The translations under genes and the position numbers were made by a program. Below are positions 25,212 through 34,216 of a stretch of 35,605 nt of DNA, one piece after another. This DNA comes from Octadecabacter sp. (GTDB lineage Bacteria > Pseudomonadota > Alphaproteobacteria > Rhodobacterales > Rhodobacteraceae): contig JAPKAD010000021.1 in assembly GCA_028825445.1 (NCBI GenBank), forward strand, positions 1 through 35,605, in the 5' to 3' direction. Positions within the stretch are counted from its first letter, which is position 1. Each line of letters begins with the position of its first letter. The notes below the pieces were generated by a model that did not search any database, was not told where the DNA came from, and saw only the letters and a list, made by a program, of their open reading frames with translations.

Positions 25212-25973
25212 TTAATCAGCAAGATAGAAATCGTGGCCTTCTCGCAAGATTGCTGCGATCTCTGGTCGATAGTTTTCTCTGTCTGCTACATGGGACGGGC
25301 CAGCGTGTAGTGAGACTGGCGCGTGCAGCTTGAAAGGTGCGCGGCCCCCTTTTTTTGCGCGCAGGATGATACGGTCCGCTGCGCGGCCTGTGCGCCCTGT
25401 AATTGGATGGACATGGATCGCACCTAGCCGGTCGCTAATGGCGCTAAACAGGTCAGGTAGGCGATCTGCTTTTTGAATAATCGTGAGAGTTCCCTTAGGT
25501 TTTAGCCGGCGTGTTGCTGTGTTGATCCAATCAATAGTTGCTGTGTCACCAGCAAAAGCGATTTCGCGGTCTGGCAGTTGGGAGGGATTTCGTGATGCAC
25601 GTTCAAAATATGGTGGGTTGACCATTACGTGGTCAAAGGAAAGACCGCGGAGGGCAGATGGAAGATCGCGCAGGTCAGCCGTCCATATCGTTGCATCAAT
25701 GTTGTTGGCTGTAGCATTTGCACGGCATATGTTGGCATAGTTTTTTTGAACTTCAACGCCATGAAGCGCCAAGCCCAACACTCGTGTTGCTAAGCAAAAA
25801 AGGGCAGCACCTGTGCCACAGCCAAGTTCCAGCACTGATTGCCCCGCTTTCGCACGAACGGCTGCAGCCAAAAGTACTGGATCAACGCCTGCGCGATAGC
25901 CTTTGGCGGGTTGCTGAAGCGTCAGCCGCCCTCCAAGGAAGGCATCAAATGTGGTTTTGGAACCCGCGCTCAT
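25212..25973 (-). CDS. tRNA1(Val) adenine-N6-methyltransferase-like (TrmN6 family)
   Basis: A 253-residue SAM-dependent methyltransferase. Motif I is LELGCGTGAALFCLA (about 48-62), and the catalytic NPPY motif of N6-adenine methyltransferases is at 119-122 followed by F. The N-terminal FLGGRLTLQQPAKGYRAGVD is typical of the TrmN6/YfiC group (COG4123), which methylates A37 of tRNA1Val. The ATG overlaps the stop of the DUF2007 gene by 4 bases, so the pair is coupled. The exact RNA substrate in this organism is inferred from the family. Confidence 0.9.
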   Translation of the reverse strand: MSAGSKTTFDAFLGGRLTLQQPAKGYRAGVDPVLLAAAVRAKAGQSVLELGCGTGAALFCLATRVLGLALHGVEVQKNYANICRANATANNIDATIWTADLRDLPSALRGLSFDHVMVNPPYFERASRNPSQLPDREIAFAGDTATIDWINTATRRLKPKGTLTIIQKADRLPDLFSAISDRLGAIHVHPITGRTGRAADRIILRAKKGGRAPFKLHAPVSLHAGPSHVADRENYRPEIAAILREGHDFYLAD

Positions 25974-26185
25974 AGTCCCAATTCGATATTATTGGCTGTC
26001 ATCACGGATGTCGCTATAAAATGATCCTCTCGTCGTACCATCAGGCGGCGTGGCAATATGCCCAAAGATCCGTCTAGGATGCTCATATTTACGTCGAACT
26101 CAAACACCTCTATATCCTCACCCTGTAAAAGGGCTTTGGCGAAGGCGATGATGGTGACGTCATTTGTGCGTAAGAGTTCTTTCAT
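25970..26185 (-). CDS. DUF2007 family protein
   Basis: A 71-residue protein, MKELLRTNDVTIIAFAKALL then VFEFDVNMSILDGSLGILPRRLMV. This is the DUF2007 ferredoxin-like fold (putative signal-transducing protein), related to PII-like small domains. Two in-frame ATGs (26191 and 26185) are possible; the second matches homologues. The stop overlaps the methyltransferase start (ATGA). It is divergent from ispB, with about 50 bases between the starts. The function is unknown. Confidence 0.88.
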   Translation of the reverse strand: MKELLRTNDVTIIAFAKALLQGEDIEVFEFDVNMSILDGSLGILPRRLMVRREDHFIATSVMTANNIELGL

Positions 26186-26239
26186 GCCCATGACTTAAGG
26201 TGCATTGATGCCCTTTGTCGAGTAACTGACGGAGCTGTG

Positions 26240-27238
26240 ATGAGTTTAGACCATGCCGCGAGCAAACCACACGATCTTTTGGCAGCCGCTTTGGCGATTG
26301 AAATGGATGCTGTAAACGCATTAATCATCGACCGGATGGCATCAAAACATGCACCGCGTATTCCCGAAGTGACATCGCATTTGGTTGAAGCTGGTGGTAA
26401 ACGATTACGTCCAATGTTGACGTTGGCAGCAGCGAAAATGTGCGGCTACCAAGGTCCCTATCATATTCATCTTGCTGCGACAGTAGAATTTATTCACACG
26501 GCTACATTGCTACATGATGACGTAGTTGATCAAAGCGCGCAACGGCGTGGGAAGCCCACGGCAAACCTGTTGTGGGACAATACTTCGTCCGTGTTGGTTG
26601 GTGATTATCTGTTTGCGCGTTCGTTTCAGTTGATGGTTGAAACAGGCTCGCTGCGAGTTCTGGATATCCTCGCCAACGCATCCGCTACGATTGCTGAAGG
26701 CGAAGTATTACAGCTAACGGCCGCAAGCAATTTGGCGACGAATGAAGCTATTTATTTTCAAATCATACGGGGTAAAACGGCAGCCTTATTCTCAGCAGCT
26801 ATGGAAGTGGGCGGCGTTATTGCAGGACAGGATGAGGTGTTAGTGAAAGCGCTTTATGACTATGGTGACGCTCTAGGCATTGGATTTCAGATCGTTGACG
26901 ATCTGCTGGATTATGTCGGTACGGATGCAATTGGAAAAGATATCGGTGATGACTTCCGTGAACGCAAACTGACGCTGCCAGTTATTAAAGCCGTTGCACT
27001 GGCTGACGCAGACGAACGTACTTTTTGGGTGCGAACGATTGAAAAAGGTCGCCAAGAAGACGGTGATCTGGAAGCCGCGCTAAGCTTTTTAGCCAAACAC
27101 GGAGCTCTGGACGCTACGAAGTCAGAGGCTCTGAAATGGATGGACAAGGCAAAGGCGGCTTTAATACCGCTTCCGGATCATCCTATTAAGTTGATGCTGT
27201 TGGACATGGCAGACTTCGTCGTAGCGCGAATTAAATAA
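26240..27238 (+). CDS. ispB: Polyprenyl diphosphate synthase (ubiquinone side chain)
   Basis: A 332-residue trans-isoprenyl synthase extending the C-side chain used for ubiquinone. The marks are GGKRLRPML (52-60), the first Asp-rich motif DDVVD (93-97) followed by QRRGKP, and the second DDLLD (in QIVDDLLDYVG, near 217-225). The start chosen is ATG 26240, with GGAG 5 bases upstream; a GTG one codon before is less likely. The chain length is probably C50 (Q-10) as in alphaproteobacteria, not readable here. Its 3' end overlaps ispE on the other strand by 8 bases. Confidence 0.93.
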   Translation: MSLDHAASKPHDLLAAALAIEMDAVNALIIDRMASKHAPRIPEVTSHLVEAGGKRLRPMLTLAAAKMCGYQGPYHIHLAATVEFIHTATLLHDDVVDQSAQRRGKPTANLLWDNTSSVLVGDYLFARSFQLMVETGSLRVLDILANASATIAEGEVLQLTAASNLATNEAIYFQIIRGKTAALFSAAMEVGGVIAGQDEVLVKALYDYGDALGIGFQIVDDLLDYVGTDAIGKDIGDDFRERKLTLPVIKAVALADADERTFWVRTIEKGRQEDGDLEAALSFLAKHGALDATKSEALKWMDKAKAALIPLPDHPIKLMLLDMADFVVARIK

Positions 27239-28088
27239 GCGCTTCTTCGGTTTCTGTGATCCACCAAGTGGTATTGGATTGGCGCAATGTTACTGCGGCA
27301 GCGTAGCGGGTGTTGCTATCTTTGAAGAATGCAAAACATGTTGCTCCTGACCCTGACATACGGGCTAGTACACAGCCGTTTTGAGCGCGCAGTGACCTTA
27401 AGACTTCACCGATGGCTGGTGCTGAGTTTAGTGCCGGACTTTCCAAATCATTTCGCTGGTCTGTAAGCCATTTGATCCAATCATCTGTATCCGAGGGGTC
27501 GGGCATGTTGATGGCCATTGGGGTATTTAATTTGCAGGCAAGTTCGCCAAAGACCTGCGCTGTTGACACAGTCACATTAGGATTTACTAGCAGAATATTG
27601 AGCTTTTTTGGGGGGGGTAAAATATCAACCTGATCTCCAATACCTCTCATATGTGATAGCTTGGTTGTCATGCAAACTGGGACATCAGCTCCAAGTTTTA
27701 GAATCGTTTTAGAGTTTGGTATTGGAACGCCCCACAAACGAGATAGGGCGCGCAGGGTGGCGGCTGCGTCCGCTGATCCACCCCCTATACCTGACGCGAC
27801 GGGCAGGTTTTTTGTAAGATTAATAGCAGCACCCTTGATGAAGCCAAAAGACAAAGCTGCCTGCAGAACAAGGTTGTCATCGTTCGCAATCAAGTCTGCC
27901 GAAAAGGGCCCATCGATTGTAAGGGACAGGTGATCTGCGGGAGTGACTGTCACGACGTCTCCCAGCATCATAAACATCACTAAACTATCAAGCAGATGAT
28001 ATCCATCTTTACGTTGGCCTATTACGTGCAATGTCAAGTTGACCTTTGCGGGTGCGGGTTCGGAAATCATACTTTTAGTTGTCGTCAT
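27231..28088 (-). CDS. ispE: 4-diphosphocytidyl-2-C-methyl-D-erythritol kinase
   Basis: A 285-residue GHMP kinase of the MEP isoprenoid pathway. It starts with PAPAKVNLTLHVIGQRKDGYH, and the ATP-binding loop LPVASGIGGGSADAAATLRAL lies near residues 94-114. The C-terminal MSGSGATCFAFF completes the family marks. The start at 28088 has GAGATGG upstream and lies 14 bases inside the TPR gene, so the two are coupled; an ATG at 28070 is the alternative. It converges with ispB, so the isoprenoid precursor and chain-elongation genes share overlapping 3' ends. Confidence 0.94.
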   Translation of the reverse strand: MTTTKSMISEPAPAKVNLTLHVIGQRKDGYHLLDSLVMFMMLGDVVTVTPADHLSLTIDGPFSADLIANDDNLVLQAALSFGFIKGAAINLTKNLPVASGIGGGSADAAATLRALSRLWGVPIPNSKTILKLGADVPVCMTTKLSHMRGIGDQVDILPPPKKLNILLVNPNVTVSTAQVFGELACKLNTPMAINMPDPSDTDDWIKWLTDQRNDLESPALNSAPAIGEVLRSLRAQNGCVLARMSGSGATCFAFFKDSNTRYAAAVTLRQSNTTWWITETEEALI

Positions 28089-29793
28089 TAGCCATCTCAA
28101 CTGGAGCTGCGGGAGTTACCCCTTCTTCAGCGTAAACTGCATCTAGTCCGATGGAAAGTTTGCGGCGAATTTGTATTGCTTCTTCATGTTTGGGTTCAAA
28201 CGAAAGCGCACGACGCCATTGAAAACGCGCTTCGGCATTGCGGCCTACCATCCAGTAAACGTCACCCAAGTGATCATTTAAAATTGGATCATTGGGTTCG
28301 AGTTCAGCTGCGCGTTCCATGGGGGCAACAGCGTCTTGATAGCGACCAATTTTATAATAAACCCATGCAAGGCTGTCGACGATGGCTCCACTGTCTGGTT
28401 GGGCGGCAACTGCAGTTTCTATCATGCTTAAGGCTTCTTCATACTTTAGGCCACGATCAACCAGAGAATAGCCAAGATAGTTCAACACCGATGGGTTGCC
28501 AGGATTGAAAGTGAGCGCTGCGCGAAAGTCTACTTCTGCGGCGTCCCAATTACCAAGGCGTTCGTTGGTGATGCCGCGTGAATAAAGCAGCCACCAGCGG
28601 AGCGATGCATCTTCGGGGTAAGCTGATAGCGCAGCGTCGTAAGATTTGCGTGCATTAGCCAATTGACCAAGCTGGCGATAAATATCGCCGAGTGATGCAT
28701 GTGAAATGGGTAGATCGGGGTGACTGTGTGTAAGCTGGCTCAGAATCTCAATGGCTTTTTTAAAATGACCTGCAAGGCGTAGTGATTCAGCACGGCCAAT
28801 TTCAGCGCTATGAAAGGCAGGATCACCAGTGGTGACTTGGGCGAATGTTTGAGCTGCGGCGTCGTGCTGGCCAAGTGTATTCAAGAGCCGTGCGGTGGTT
28901 ATTTGTGCATCGGCGTCGTGGGGTGCGATAAATCGGGCAGCCTGCGCATAAAGTAATAGATAGCTTTCGTTTGCTTCGCCCTGCAATATATCTGACAGAC
29001 TTTGGTAAGCGTAGGCAATGCCCTCTCGTGGGCTTGTCACGACACGGGAAAGGTCTGGAAGTTCGCCTGCATTAATAGCGCTGCGTAGGGCGGCCAATTC
29101 AGGATCGGGGTTTTCGCCAAAGGCAAGTTTGAACAAGTTACTTGCCCGCTCAAAGTCGCCGAGTTGGGCGAGGATTTGCAAGTGTGCCACAATAGATACG
29201 CGGTTTGGTACAATGCCGATGTTTGGTGGTAAGTCGTAGATCGCGTTCGCGCCGTCCAGATCACCTGTCATCGCTAGTGCTAGGGCTTTGTGCTGCTGGC
29301 CAAAGCCTCGCAGTCCAGGTGTTTTGATAACTTCGTCAAAGCGCATAATCGCTGCGTTTATGTTGTTAATGCCAAGGTAAGCCCACGCTTGGGCTAGACC
29401 ATCCAGCAGTGGGCCAACCTTTTTTCCTGCCTCAAGCAAATCAAAGATAGCACCCCAATTTTCGGCGCGGGCGGCTTGTGCTGCGAGTGCTATGTTGGCA
29501 ATCTGGCTTTCACCGCCAGCATCGATGAACGGGCGCGCGATGCCGGCTGCGGATTCAACCTGTCCAACACCCAGATACGCGGTGAGAGATTGTTCCATCA
29601 GGTTTGTATTGTAGGCGTCAGCCAGTAAAGCCTCGCGAAAATAGATTGCTGCTGCATTATAATCGCTAGATACCGCGGCCTGGCGTGCTGCTAAGTAAGC
29701 ACCAGCATTGGGGTCTGCGGCAACGGGCATCGTTGTGGCGATCGTTGCCACGCAGACTGTCAGGCGTAGGGCGGCGGAAATGCGGAAAATCAA
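28075..29793 (-). CDS. Tetratricopeptide repeat protein, exported
   Basis: A 572-residue protein with an N-terminal signal peptide (about residues 1-26, cleaved after MPVAA). TPR-like repeats run from about 30 to 540. The clearest are near residues 300-540: AIEILSQLTHSHPDLPISHA, LGQLANARKSYDAALSAYPE, NWDAAEVDFRAALTFNPGNP and YQDAVAPMERAAELEPNDPI. The start codon is TTG at 29793 with GGAG 7 bases upstream; no ATG fits. It probably acts as a periplasmic or envelope scaffold. In roseobacters such a protein commonly precedes ispE, but its partner is unknown. Confidence 0.88.
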   Translation of the reverse strand: MIFRISAALRLTVCVATIATTMPVAADPNAGAYLAARQAAVSSDYNAAAIYFREALLADAYNTNLMEQSLTAYLGVGQVESAAGIARPFIDAGGESQIANIALAAQAARAENWGAIFDLLEAGKKVGPLLDGLAQAWAYLGINNINAAIMRFDEVIKTPGLRGFGQQHKALALAMTGDLDGANAIYDLPPNIGIVPNRVSIVAHLQILAQLGDFERASNLFKLAFGENPDPELAALRSAINAGELPDLSRVVTSPREGIAYAYQSLSDILQGEANESYLLLYAQAARFIAPHDADAQITTARLLNTLGQHDAAAQTFAQVTTGDPAFHSAEIGRAESLRLAGHFKKAIEILSQLTHSHPDLPISHASLGDIYRQLGQLANARKSYDAALSAYPEDASLRWWLLYSRGITNERLGNWDAAEVDFRAALTFNPGNPSVLNYLGYSLVDRGLKYEEALSMIETAVAAQPDSGAIVDSLAWVYYKIGRYQDAVAPMERAAELEPNDPILNDHLGDVYWMVGRNAEARFQWRRALSFEPKHEEAIQIRRKLSIGLDAVYAEEGVTPAAPVEMANDDN

Positions 29794-29903
29794 GATTTGC
29801 TCCGATCAGTAAGGTTAGTATAGCCTAGGGCGGTGCTCTCTTCCGCGCAAATAACATTTACTTTGGTTTGCCGCGTCACGCGGTACGTAGCATAAGATTG
29901 TAA

Positions 29904-29937
29904 CAAAAAGGAATCCACACTGCGGGGCCCCGTTCCT
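29904..29937 (-). terminator. Probable terminator of ETF-QO
   Basis: In the minus direction, 16 bases after the ETF-QO stop, GGAA pairs with TTCC around an inner CGGGGCCCCG palindrome and is followed by TTTTTG. The stem geometry is imperfect, but the GC-rich core and the T run fit a terminator. Confidence 0.45.
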
Positions 29938-29952
29938 GATAGACCTAATTAG

Positions 29953-31599
29953 CTACATATTGGGATAATTCGGTCCATCGCCACCTTGTGGAGTCGTCCA
30001 TGTGATGTTTTGGCTTGGATCCTTGATGTCGCATGTTTTACAGTGAACACAGTTCTGAAAATTAATCTGAAATTTTCTGTTAGCGCCTTCGCCAACGAAT
30101 TCATAAACTCCTGCGGGGCAATAGCGTGCTGATGGTCCTGCATAATCATGAAAGTTCACATTTACCGGGATGGACGCATCTTTTAGGCTCAAATGAGCGG
30201 GCTGGCTTTCTTCGTGGTTGGTGAAGCTGAATGCGACGTTGGTCAGGCGATCAAACGATAGTTTCCCATCGGGTTTGGGGTAATCGATGGGCTTATGTTT
30301 AAGTGCCTTCTCAGTAGCATCAGCATCGTTCTTATCATGCCCCATCGTGCCAAAAAATGAAAAACCAAAAGTGTTTGTCCACATATCGAAACCACCGACA
30401 ATGAGAGACGTCAACAGACCAAAACGGGACCACAAAGGTTTCACGTTGCGCACTTTTTTGAGGTCTTGACCAATGGCTCCATCACGGACTTCGATCTCAT
30501 AATCTAAGAGTTCATCGGATGAGCGGCCAGCGGCGATAGCAGCATATGCGGCTTCAGCCGCTGCGATTCCAGACAACATGGCGTTGTGGTTGCCCTTGAT
30601 GCGTGGCAGGTTGACCATACCGACACTGCAACCCAACATCGCGACGCCGGGGGCAGTCATTTTGCACATTGATTGGTAGCCGCCTTCGGTGATCGCGCGT
30701 GCGCCGTAAGCTACGCGTTTGCCGCCTTTCAACAAGTCAGAAATCATTGGATGATGCTTGAACCGTTGGAATTCCATGTATGGAAATAGATAAGGATTTT
30801 TGTAGTTTAGGTGGACCACAAAGCCAACGTAGACTTGGTTTTTTTCAAGGTGGTAAATAAATGACCCGCCGCCTGCATTGCTACCTAAAGGCCATCCACT
30901 TGTGTGTGTAACAGTACCTTCTTTGTGCTTGGCTGGATCAATTTCCCAGATCTCTTTCATGCCGAGGCCGTATTTCTGTGGCTGCGTGCCTTTCGCAAGG
31001 TCGTATTTTGCGATGACTTCTTTGGACAGCGACCCGCGCACGCCTTCGGATAAGAAGACGTATTTGCCGTGAAGTTCCATGCCGGGTTCAGTGTTGGGGC
31101 CGATCTTGCCGTCGGCCTCTAGGCCAAACACACCTGCCACAACGCCTTTAACCTCTCTATTTTTGCCGTAAACGATTTCGGAACATGACATGCCGGGGAA
31201 GATTTCGACGCCAAGGTCTTCAGCCTGTTGTGCCATCCAGCGGCAGACGTTGCCCATCGACACAATATAGTTGCCGTGGTTGCTCATGAGCGGTGGCATT
31301 GGGAGATTGGGTATGCGGATCTTGCCAGATTCGCCAAGCATATAGAAATTATCGTTTGAAACAGGTGTGTTGAGTGGTGCGCCTCTGGCCTTCCAATCGG
31401 GGATTAGTTTGTTGAGTCCAACGGGATCAAGCACTGCCCCTGATAAGATGTGGGCGCCAACCTCAGACCCTTTTTCAAGCACTACAACAGTCAAATCCGC
31501 ATCAAGCTGTTTTAGTCTGATTGCAGCCGACAGTCCTGCAGGGCCCGCGCCGACAATAACAACGTCATATTCCATGAATTCACGTTCAATATCAACCAT
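29953..31599 (-). CDS. Electron transfer flavoprotein-ubiquinone oxidoreductase
   Basis: A 548-residue FAD and 4Fe-4S enzyme that passes electrons from ETF (fatty acid, amino acid and dimethylglycine oxidation) to ubiquinone at the membrane. The FAD motif GAGPAG is at 17-22. Family marks are GSEVGAHILSGAVLDP, WPLGSNAGGGSFIYHLEKNQ and the C-terminal cluster Cys494, Cys517, Cys520 and Cys523 (CVHCKTC). The start at 31599 has GGAG upstream and lies downstream of a promoter-like pair; the open frame runs 26 codons further up, but those would lie over that promoter. The etfAB genes are not in the window. Confidence 0.96.
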   Translation of the reverse strand: MVDIEREFMEYDVVIVGAGPAGLSAAIRLKQLDADLTVVVLEKGSEVGAHILSGAVLDPVGLNKLIPDWKARGAPLNTPVSNDNFYMLGESGKIRIPNLPMPPLMSNHGNYIVSMGNVCRWMAQQAEDLGVEIFPGMSCSEIVYGKNREVKGVVAGVFGLEADGKIGPNTEPGMELHGKYVFLSEGVRGSLSKEVIAKYDLAKGTQPQKYGLGMKEIWEIDPAKHKEGTVTHTSGWPLGSNAGGGSFIYHLEKNQVYVGFVVHLNYKNPYLFPYMEFQRFKHHPMISDLLKGGKRVAYGARAITEGGYQSMCKMTAPGVAMLGCSVGMVNLPRIKGNHNAMLSGIAAAEAAYAAIAAGRSSDELLDYEIEVRDGAIGQDLKKVRNVKPLWSRFGLLTSLIVGGFDMWTNTFGFSFFGTMGHDKNDADATEKALKHKPIDYPKPDGKLSFDRLTNVAFSFTNHEESQPAHLSLKDASIPVNVNFHDYAGPSARYCPAGVYEFVGEGANRKFQINFQNCVHCKTCDIKDPSQNITWTTPQGGDGPNYPNM

Positions 31600-31639
31600 G
31601 TCGAGTCTCCCTAGCGTCTGCAAAAAGATGTCTTTATAT

Positions 31640-31668
31640 AGGATATAGGACGAGAGTGAGCGCGGCAA
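31640..31668 (-). promoter_or_regulatory. Candidate promoter of ETF-QO
   Basis: In the minus direction TTGCCG (31668-31663) is followed after exactly 17 bases by TATCCT (31645-31640). Transcription would start about 30 bases before the ATG at 31599. This also supports that start over the longer frame. Confidence 0.45.
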
Positions 31669-31748
31669 TCTCATCACAACATAAAATTGTGTGCCAGAGC
31701 CGTAAACGTCGCGTCTACAAATAAAGGTTCACGAGATGTCAAAGGCCC

Positions 31749-31777
31749 TTGAGGCGACGGGTCCGTGTGGGTTATGA
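31749..31777 (+). promoter_or_regulatory. Candidate promoter of greA
   Basis: TTGAGG (31749-31754), 17 bases, then TTATGA (31772-31777). The predicted start is about 30 bases before the greA ATG at 31816. Together with the ETF-QO promoter it makes a compact divergent control region. Confidence 0.42.
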
Positions 31778-31815
31778 TTAAATACTTGAAAAACTGACCA
31801 ATCGGAAATGCTGCA

Positions 31816-32286
31816 ATGGATAAGATACCGCTGACACGTGCTGGATTTAACAAGTTAGATGCCGAATTGAAGCATCTTAAGTCCGTTGAACGCCCTGCTA
31901 TAATTCGCGCTATTTCCGACGCGCGTGAACATGGCGATTTATCTGAGAATGCAGAATACCATTCCGCCAAGGAAAAACAGTCCTTTATTGAAGGTCGCGT
32001 GAAGGAACTCGAAGGTGTGATTTCGCTGGCCAATGTGATTGACATAAGTAAATTGAGTGGAACTTTGAAGTTTGGTGCACATGTGACCTTGATCGATGAA
32101 GACACTGACAAAGAGATAACCTACCAGATTGTTGGCGAATACGAAGCTGATATTGAGCATGGTCGTTTGAATATGAAGTCCCCAATAGCTCGTGCATTGA
32201 TAGGTAAAGATGAAGGCGACAGCGTTGAAGTACGCACTCCAGGTGGAGTCAAATCCTACGAAATACTGAAAGTTGTTTTTAAATAG
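31816..32286 (+). CDS. greA: Transcription elongation factor GreA
   Basis: A 156-residue factor that rescues backtracked RNA polymerase by stimulating transcript cleavage. The N-terminal coiled coil ([20 protein letters not shown]) carries the acidic tip pattern [19 protein letters not shown] (about 35-53) with the essential Asp and Glu. The C-terminal FKBP-like domain has the [14 protein letters not shown] and [18 protein letters not shown] blocks. The length is standard. A weak GGAA precedes the ATG. The next gene starts 13 bases on and probably shares the transcript. Confidence 0.97.
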   Translation: MDKIPLTRAGFNKLDAELKHLKSVERPAIIRAISDAREHGDLSENAEYHSAKEKQSFIEGRVKELEGVISLANVIDISKLSGTLKFGAHVTLIDEDTDKEITYQIVGEYEADIEHGRLNMKSPIARALIGKDEGDSVEVRTPGGVKSYEILKVVFK

Positions 32287-32299
32287 GGCTCTGACTTAG

Positions 32300-33313
32300 A
32301 TGACAGATGGTCAAAACAAAGCAGATGTATCGCTTCGGGTTGGTTTGCGCTCGGATAAGGTCCGTGTAACTGCGATAGAAGTGGTTGCGATCGTGGTTAG
32401 TTTAATCTGGCTCCTTGGAATGGCGCTGTTTTTTGGTATGCTTCCAGCTGAGGATGATGGCACTGCAAAGCTCGATAGTTTGCGGTTTGCGATAATATTG
32501 ATGGTGATCTTTTTGCCGATCGCGATAGTTTGGATTGGAGCATTGGCAGCACGGTCAGCCAAGATAGTCCTCGACGAAAGCCGGCGTTTGCAAGCCGCAA
32601 TTGATGGGATGCGCCAGACATATGTGGCGGACCGCCAGTCGCGAGGTACTGGTATCGAAGCAACTTTTGAACGTCAACTGAACGAGATTGCAAGCGTGAC
32701 GCAACAGACAGAAACAGTGTTAGTAACTTCCGCAACATCGCGCCCAGAAGATTGTATTGTTGTTCCAGCGCAGCTAGAAACGCTTTGCGTTGATGATCAG
32801 CAGAGCCTTGCGTTCGGTACTACTGCAGAAGACACGGCTCCACCAATCTCGCGGCCTGACCTTGTGAGAGCGTTAAACTTTCCAGATACTGAAACGGATG
32901 AGGTTGGGTTTGCCGCGCTGCGTCGGGCGTTGAAAGACCGTACTGCCAAACAATTGATTAGAGCCAGCCAGGACGTCTTAACGTTGATGAGCCAAGATGG
33001 AATTTATATGGACGATCTGAGCCCTGATCGCGCACACACAGAGATATGGCGCCGTTTCGCGCATGGTGAGCGTGGCAAAGCTGCCACATCGCTTGGTGGT
33101 ATTCGGGATAGATCTTCGCTGGCGCTGACAGCTGGACGGATGAGGGATGATACAATTTTTCGTGATGCTGCGCACCATTTTTTGCGCAAATACGATCAAA
33201 TGCTTGTTGCGTTTGAAGTCGAAGCGACCGACGAAGACATTGCAGCGCTCGCTGAAACCCGCACAAGTCGAGCTTTTATGTTGCTTGGTCGTGTAACAGG
33301 CGCATTCGGTTGA
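32300..33313 (+). CDS. Membrane-anchored protein of unknown function next to greA
   Basis: A 337-residue protein. Two membrane helices lie near residues 27-48 (VVAIVVSLIWLLGMALFFGM) and 62-84 (RFAIILMVIFLPIAIVWIGA). They are followed by a charged coiled-coil-like stretch (about 88-115, AKIVLDESRRLQAAIDGMRQ) and a soluble C-terminal domain (about 185-337). That domain contains ALRRALKDRTAKQLIRASQD and a C-terminal ALAETRTSRAFMLLGRVTGA. Similar proteins occur in roseobacters, but I know no function or named domain. The start 13 bases after greA suggests co-transcription. Topology would leave most of the protein in the cytoplasm. Confidence 0.82.
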   Translation: MTDGQNKADVSLRVGLRSDKVRVTAIEVVAIVVSLIWLLGMALFFGMLPAEDDGTAKLDSLRFAIILMVIFLPIAIVWIGALAARSAKIVLDESRRLQAAIDGMRQTYVADRQSRGTGIEATFERQLNEIASVTQQTETVLVTSATSRPEDCIVVPAQLETLCVDDQQSLAFGTTAEDTAPPISRPDLVRALNFPDTETDEVGFAALRRALKDRTAKQLIRASQDVLTLMSQDGIYMDDLSPDRAHTEIWRRFAHGERGKAATSLGGIRDRSSLALTAGRMRDDTIFRDAAHHFLRKYDQMLVAFEVEATDEDIAALAETRTSRAFMLLGRVTGAFG

Positions 33314-34215
33314 AACAGTTTGAACCAACTAATTATAGTTTATACAATTTTAAATTAAGAATGTATTTAAGTGGCCCCATTGCATTTGTCTCAACAGTAA
33401 ACAGCCAATCAGGCTAATATCGAATGGGCATTCGGGTTGGTTTCAATCACATTAAGTCTCTAATTTGTTCTAGCCATTGATTTTTGTGCTGGAGCATATC
33501 GCATGCAGTGCTGATATTTTTTCCATTTGCCTTATAATTGACAAAAAATACCTTCCATTAAAGATCAAACATCTCTGCATCACATTTTAGCAAGTCTAGA
33601 AATTCAATGCACCACATACTGCCGATCCATTAGTAGTGTCGTGTGCTTAAAGTACGTGAGTAGTGTTGAGCGCGTCATAGGTAAAAGGGACTGTGCGTCT
33701 TCTTGGTTCCATGAGGCAGCCAATTTTCTGACCGAACGTCGCTCAACATATCTGTTTTAATTATCTACTTTTAAATTATTTATGCCCTTTGAAGCAGTCA
33801 GTTTGATCATAATTATTGCGTTGTGGATTTTAGGTCTTTGGGTGTGTTAATTTTCAAAAATGATTGTCGTGTGGTGTCCAGTAATGTTGCAGTGGCTGCG
33901 CCTTGCACTAGCCTTATTCTTGAAATGTGGCAAAATTATCGTGCACAACTCTAGGCCAAATCCCAAACGTGTCATGTCGCCCTGCTGATATTGCAGTAAT
34001 GCCAAACCGTGAAGCTGTGCTTCTCTCGCCAGGAGCAAATTGCGCCTGAACATCGTTGCGCACCCTGAAATCAAATCCGCACTAGAAATACCATCCATAC
34101 GGGTCCTGCACCCGTCTGCGAGGATAAGACCCAAAGCTTCGCACATGGGCTATGATCTCATTGTCAATTGGTTGGACCAAAGCTATGGCGGTTGTAGCAA
34201 ATGTAAGGCGGATTA
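33314..34215. other. AT-rich gap with weak coding-like frames before azlC
   Basis: About 900 bases. The left 500 bases show nothing. The right part is less AT-rich and holds two competing frames: a minus-strand frame of 99 codons (33847-34146) and a plus-strand frame ending at 34216 (both listed). No terminator was found after the unknown membrane protein. Confidence 0.45.
33847..34146 (-). CDS. Doubtful 99-aa ORF
   Basis: Translates to 99 residues including MDGISSADLISGCATMFRRN and LLLAREAQLHGLALLQYQQ, a helix-like, protein-like middle part. There is no good ribosome binding site, the last 25 residues are low quality (KNKASARRSHCNITGHH), and no family is recognised. It may be a decayed gene, of which only the region from about 33910 to 34100 is still readable. 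Confidence 0.25.
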   Translation of the reverse strand: MCEALGLILADGCRTRMDGISSADLISGCATMFRRNLLLAREAQLHGLALLQYQQGDMTRLGFGLELCTIILPHFKNKASARRSHCNITGHHTTIIFEN

Positions 34216-34216
34216 A
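34145..34216 (+). CDS. Possible 23-aa ORF coupled to azlC
   Basis: Encodes MGYDLIVNWLDQSYGGCSKC then KAD, with a CxxC pair, and its TAA overlaps the azlC ATG by one base (TAATG). The frame stays open upstream to about 34013, so it could be the tail of a longer lost gene. There is no convincing ribosome binding site, so this is only a candidate. Confidence 0.2.
   Translation: MGYDLIVNWLDQSYGGCSKCKAD

Noticed and set aside
31600..31677. Longer N-terminus for ETF-QO (26 extra codons)
   Set aside because: The good ribosome site and family start are at 31599, and a promoter-like pair lies inside the proposed extension.
31674..32111. 145-codon minus-strand ORF
   Set aside because: Antisense of greA, which is unmistakable.
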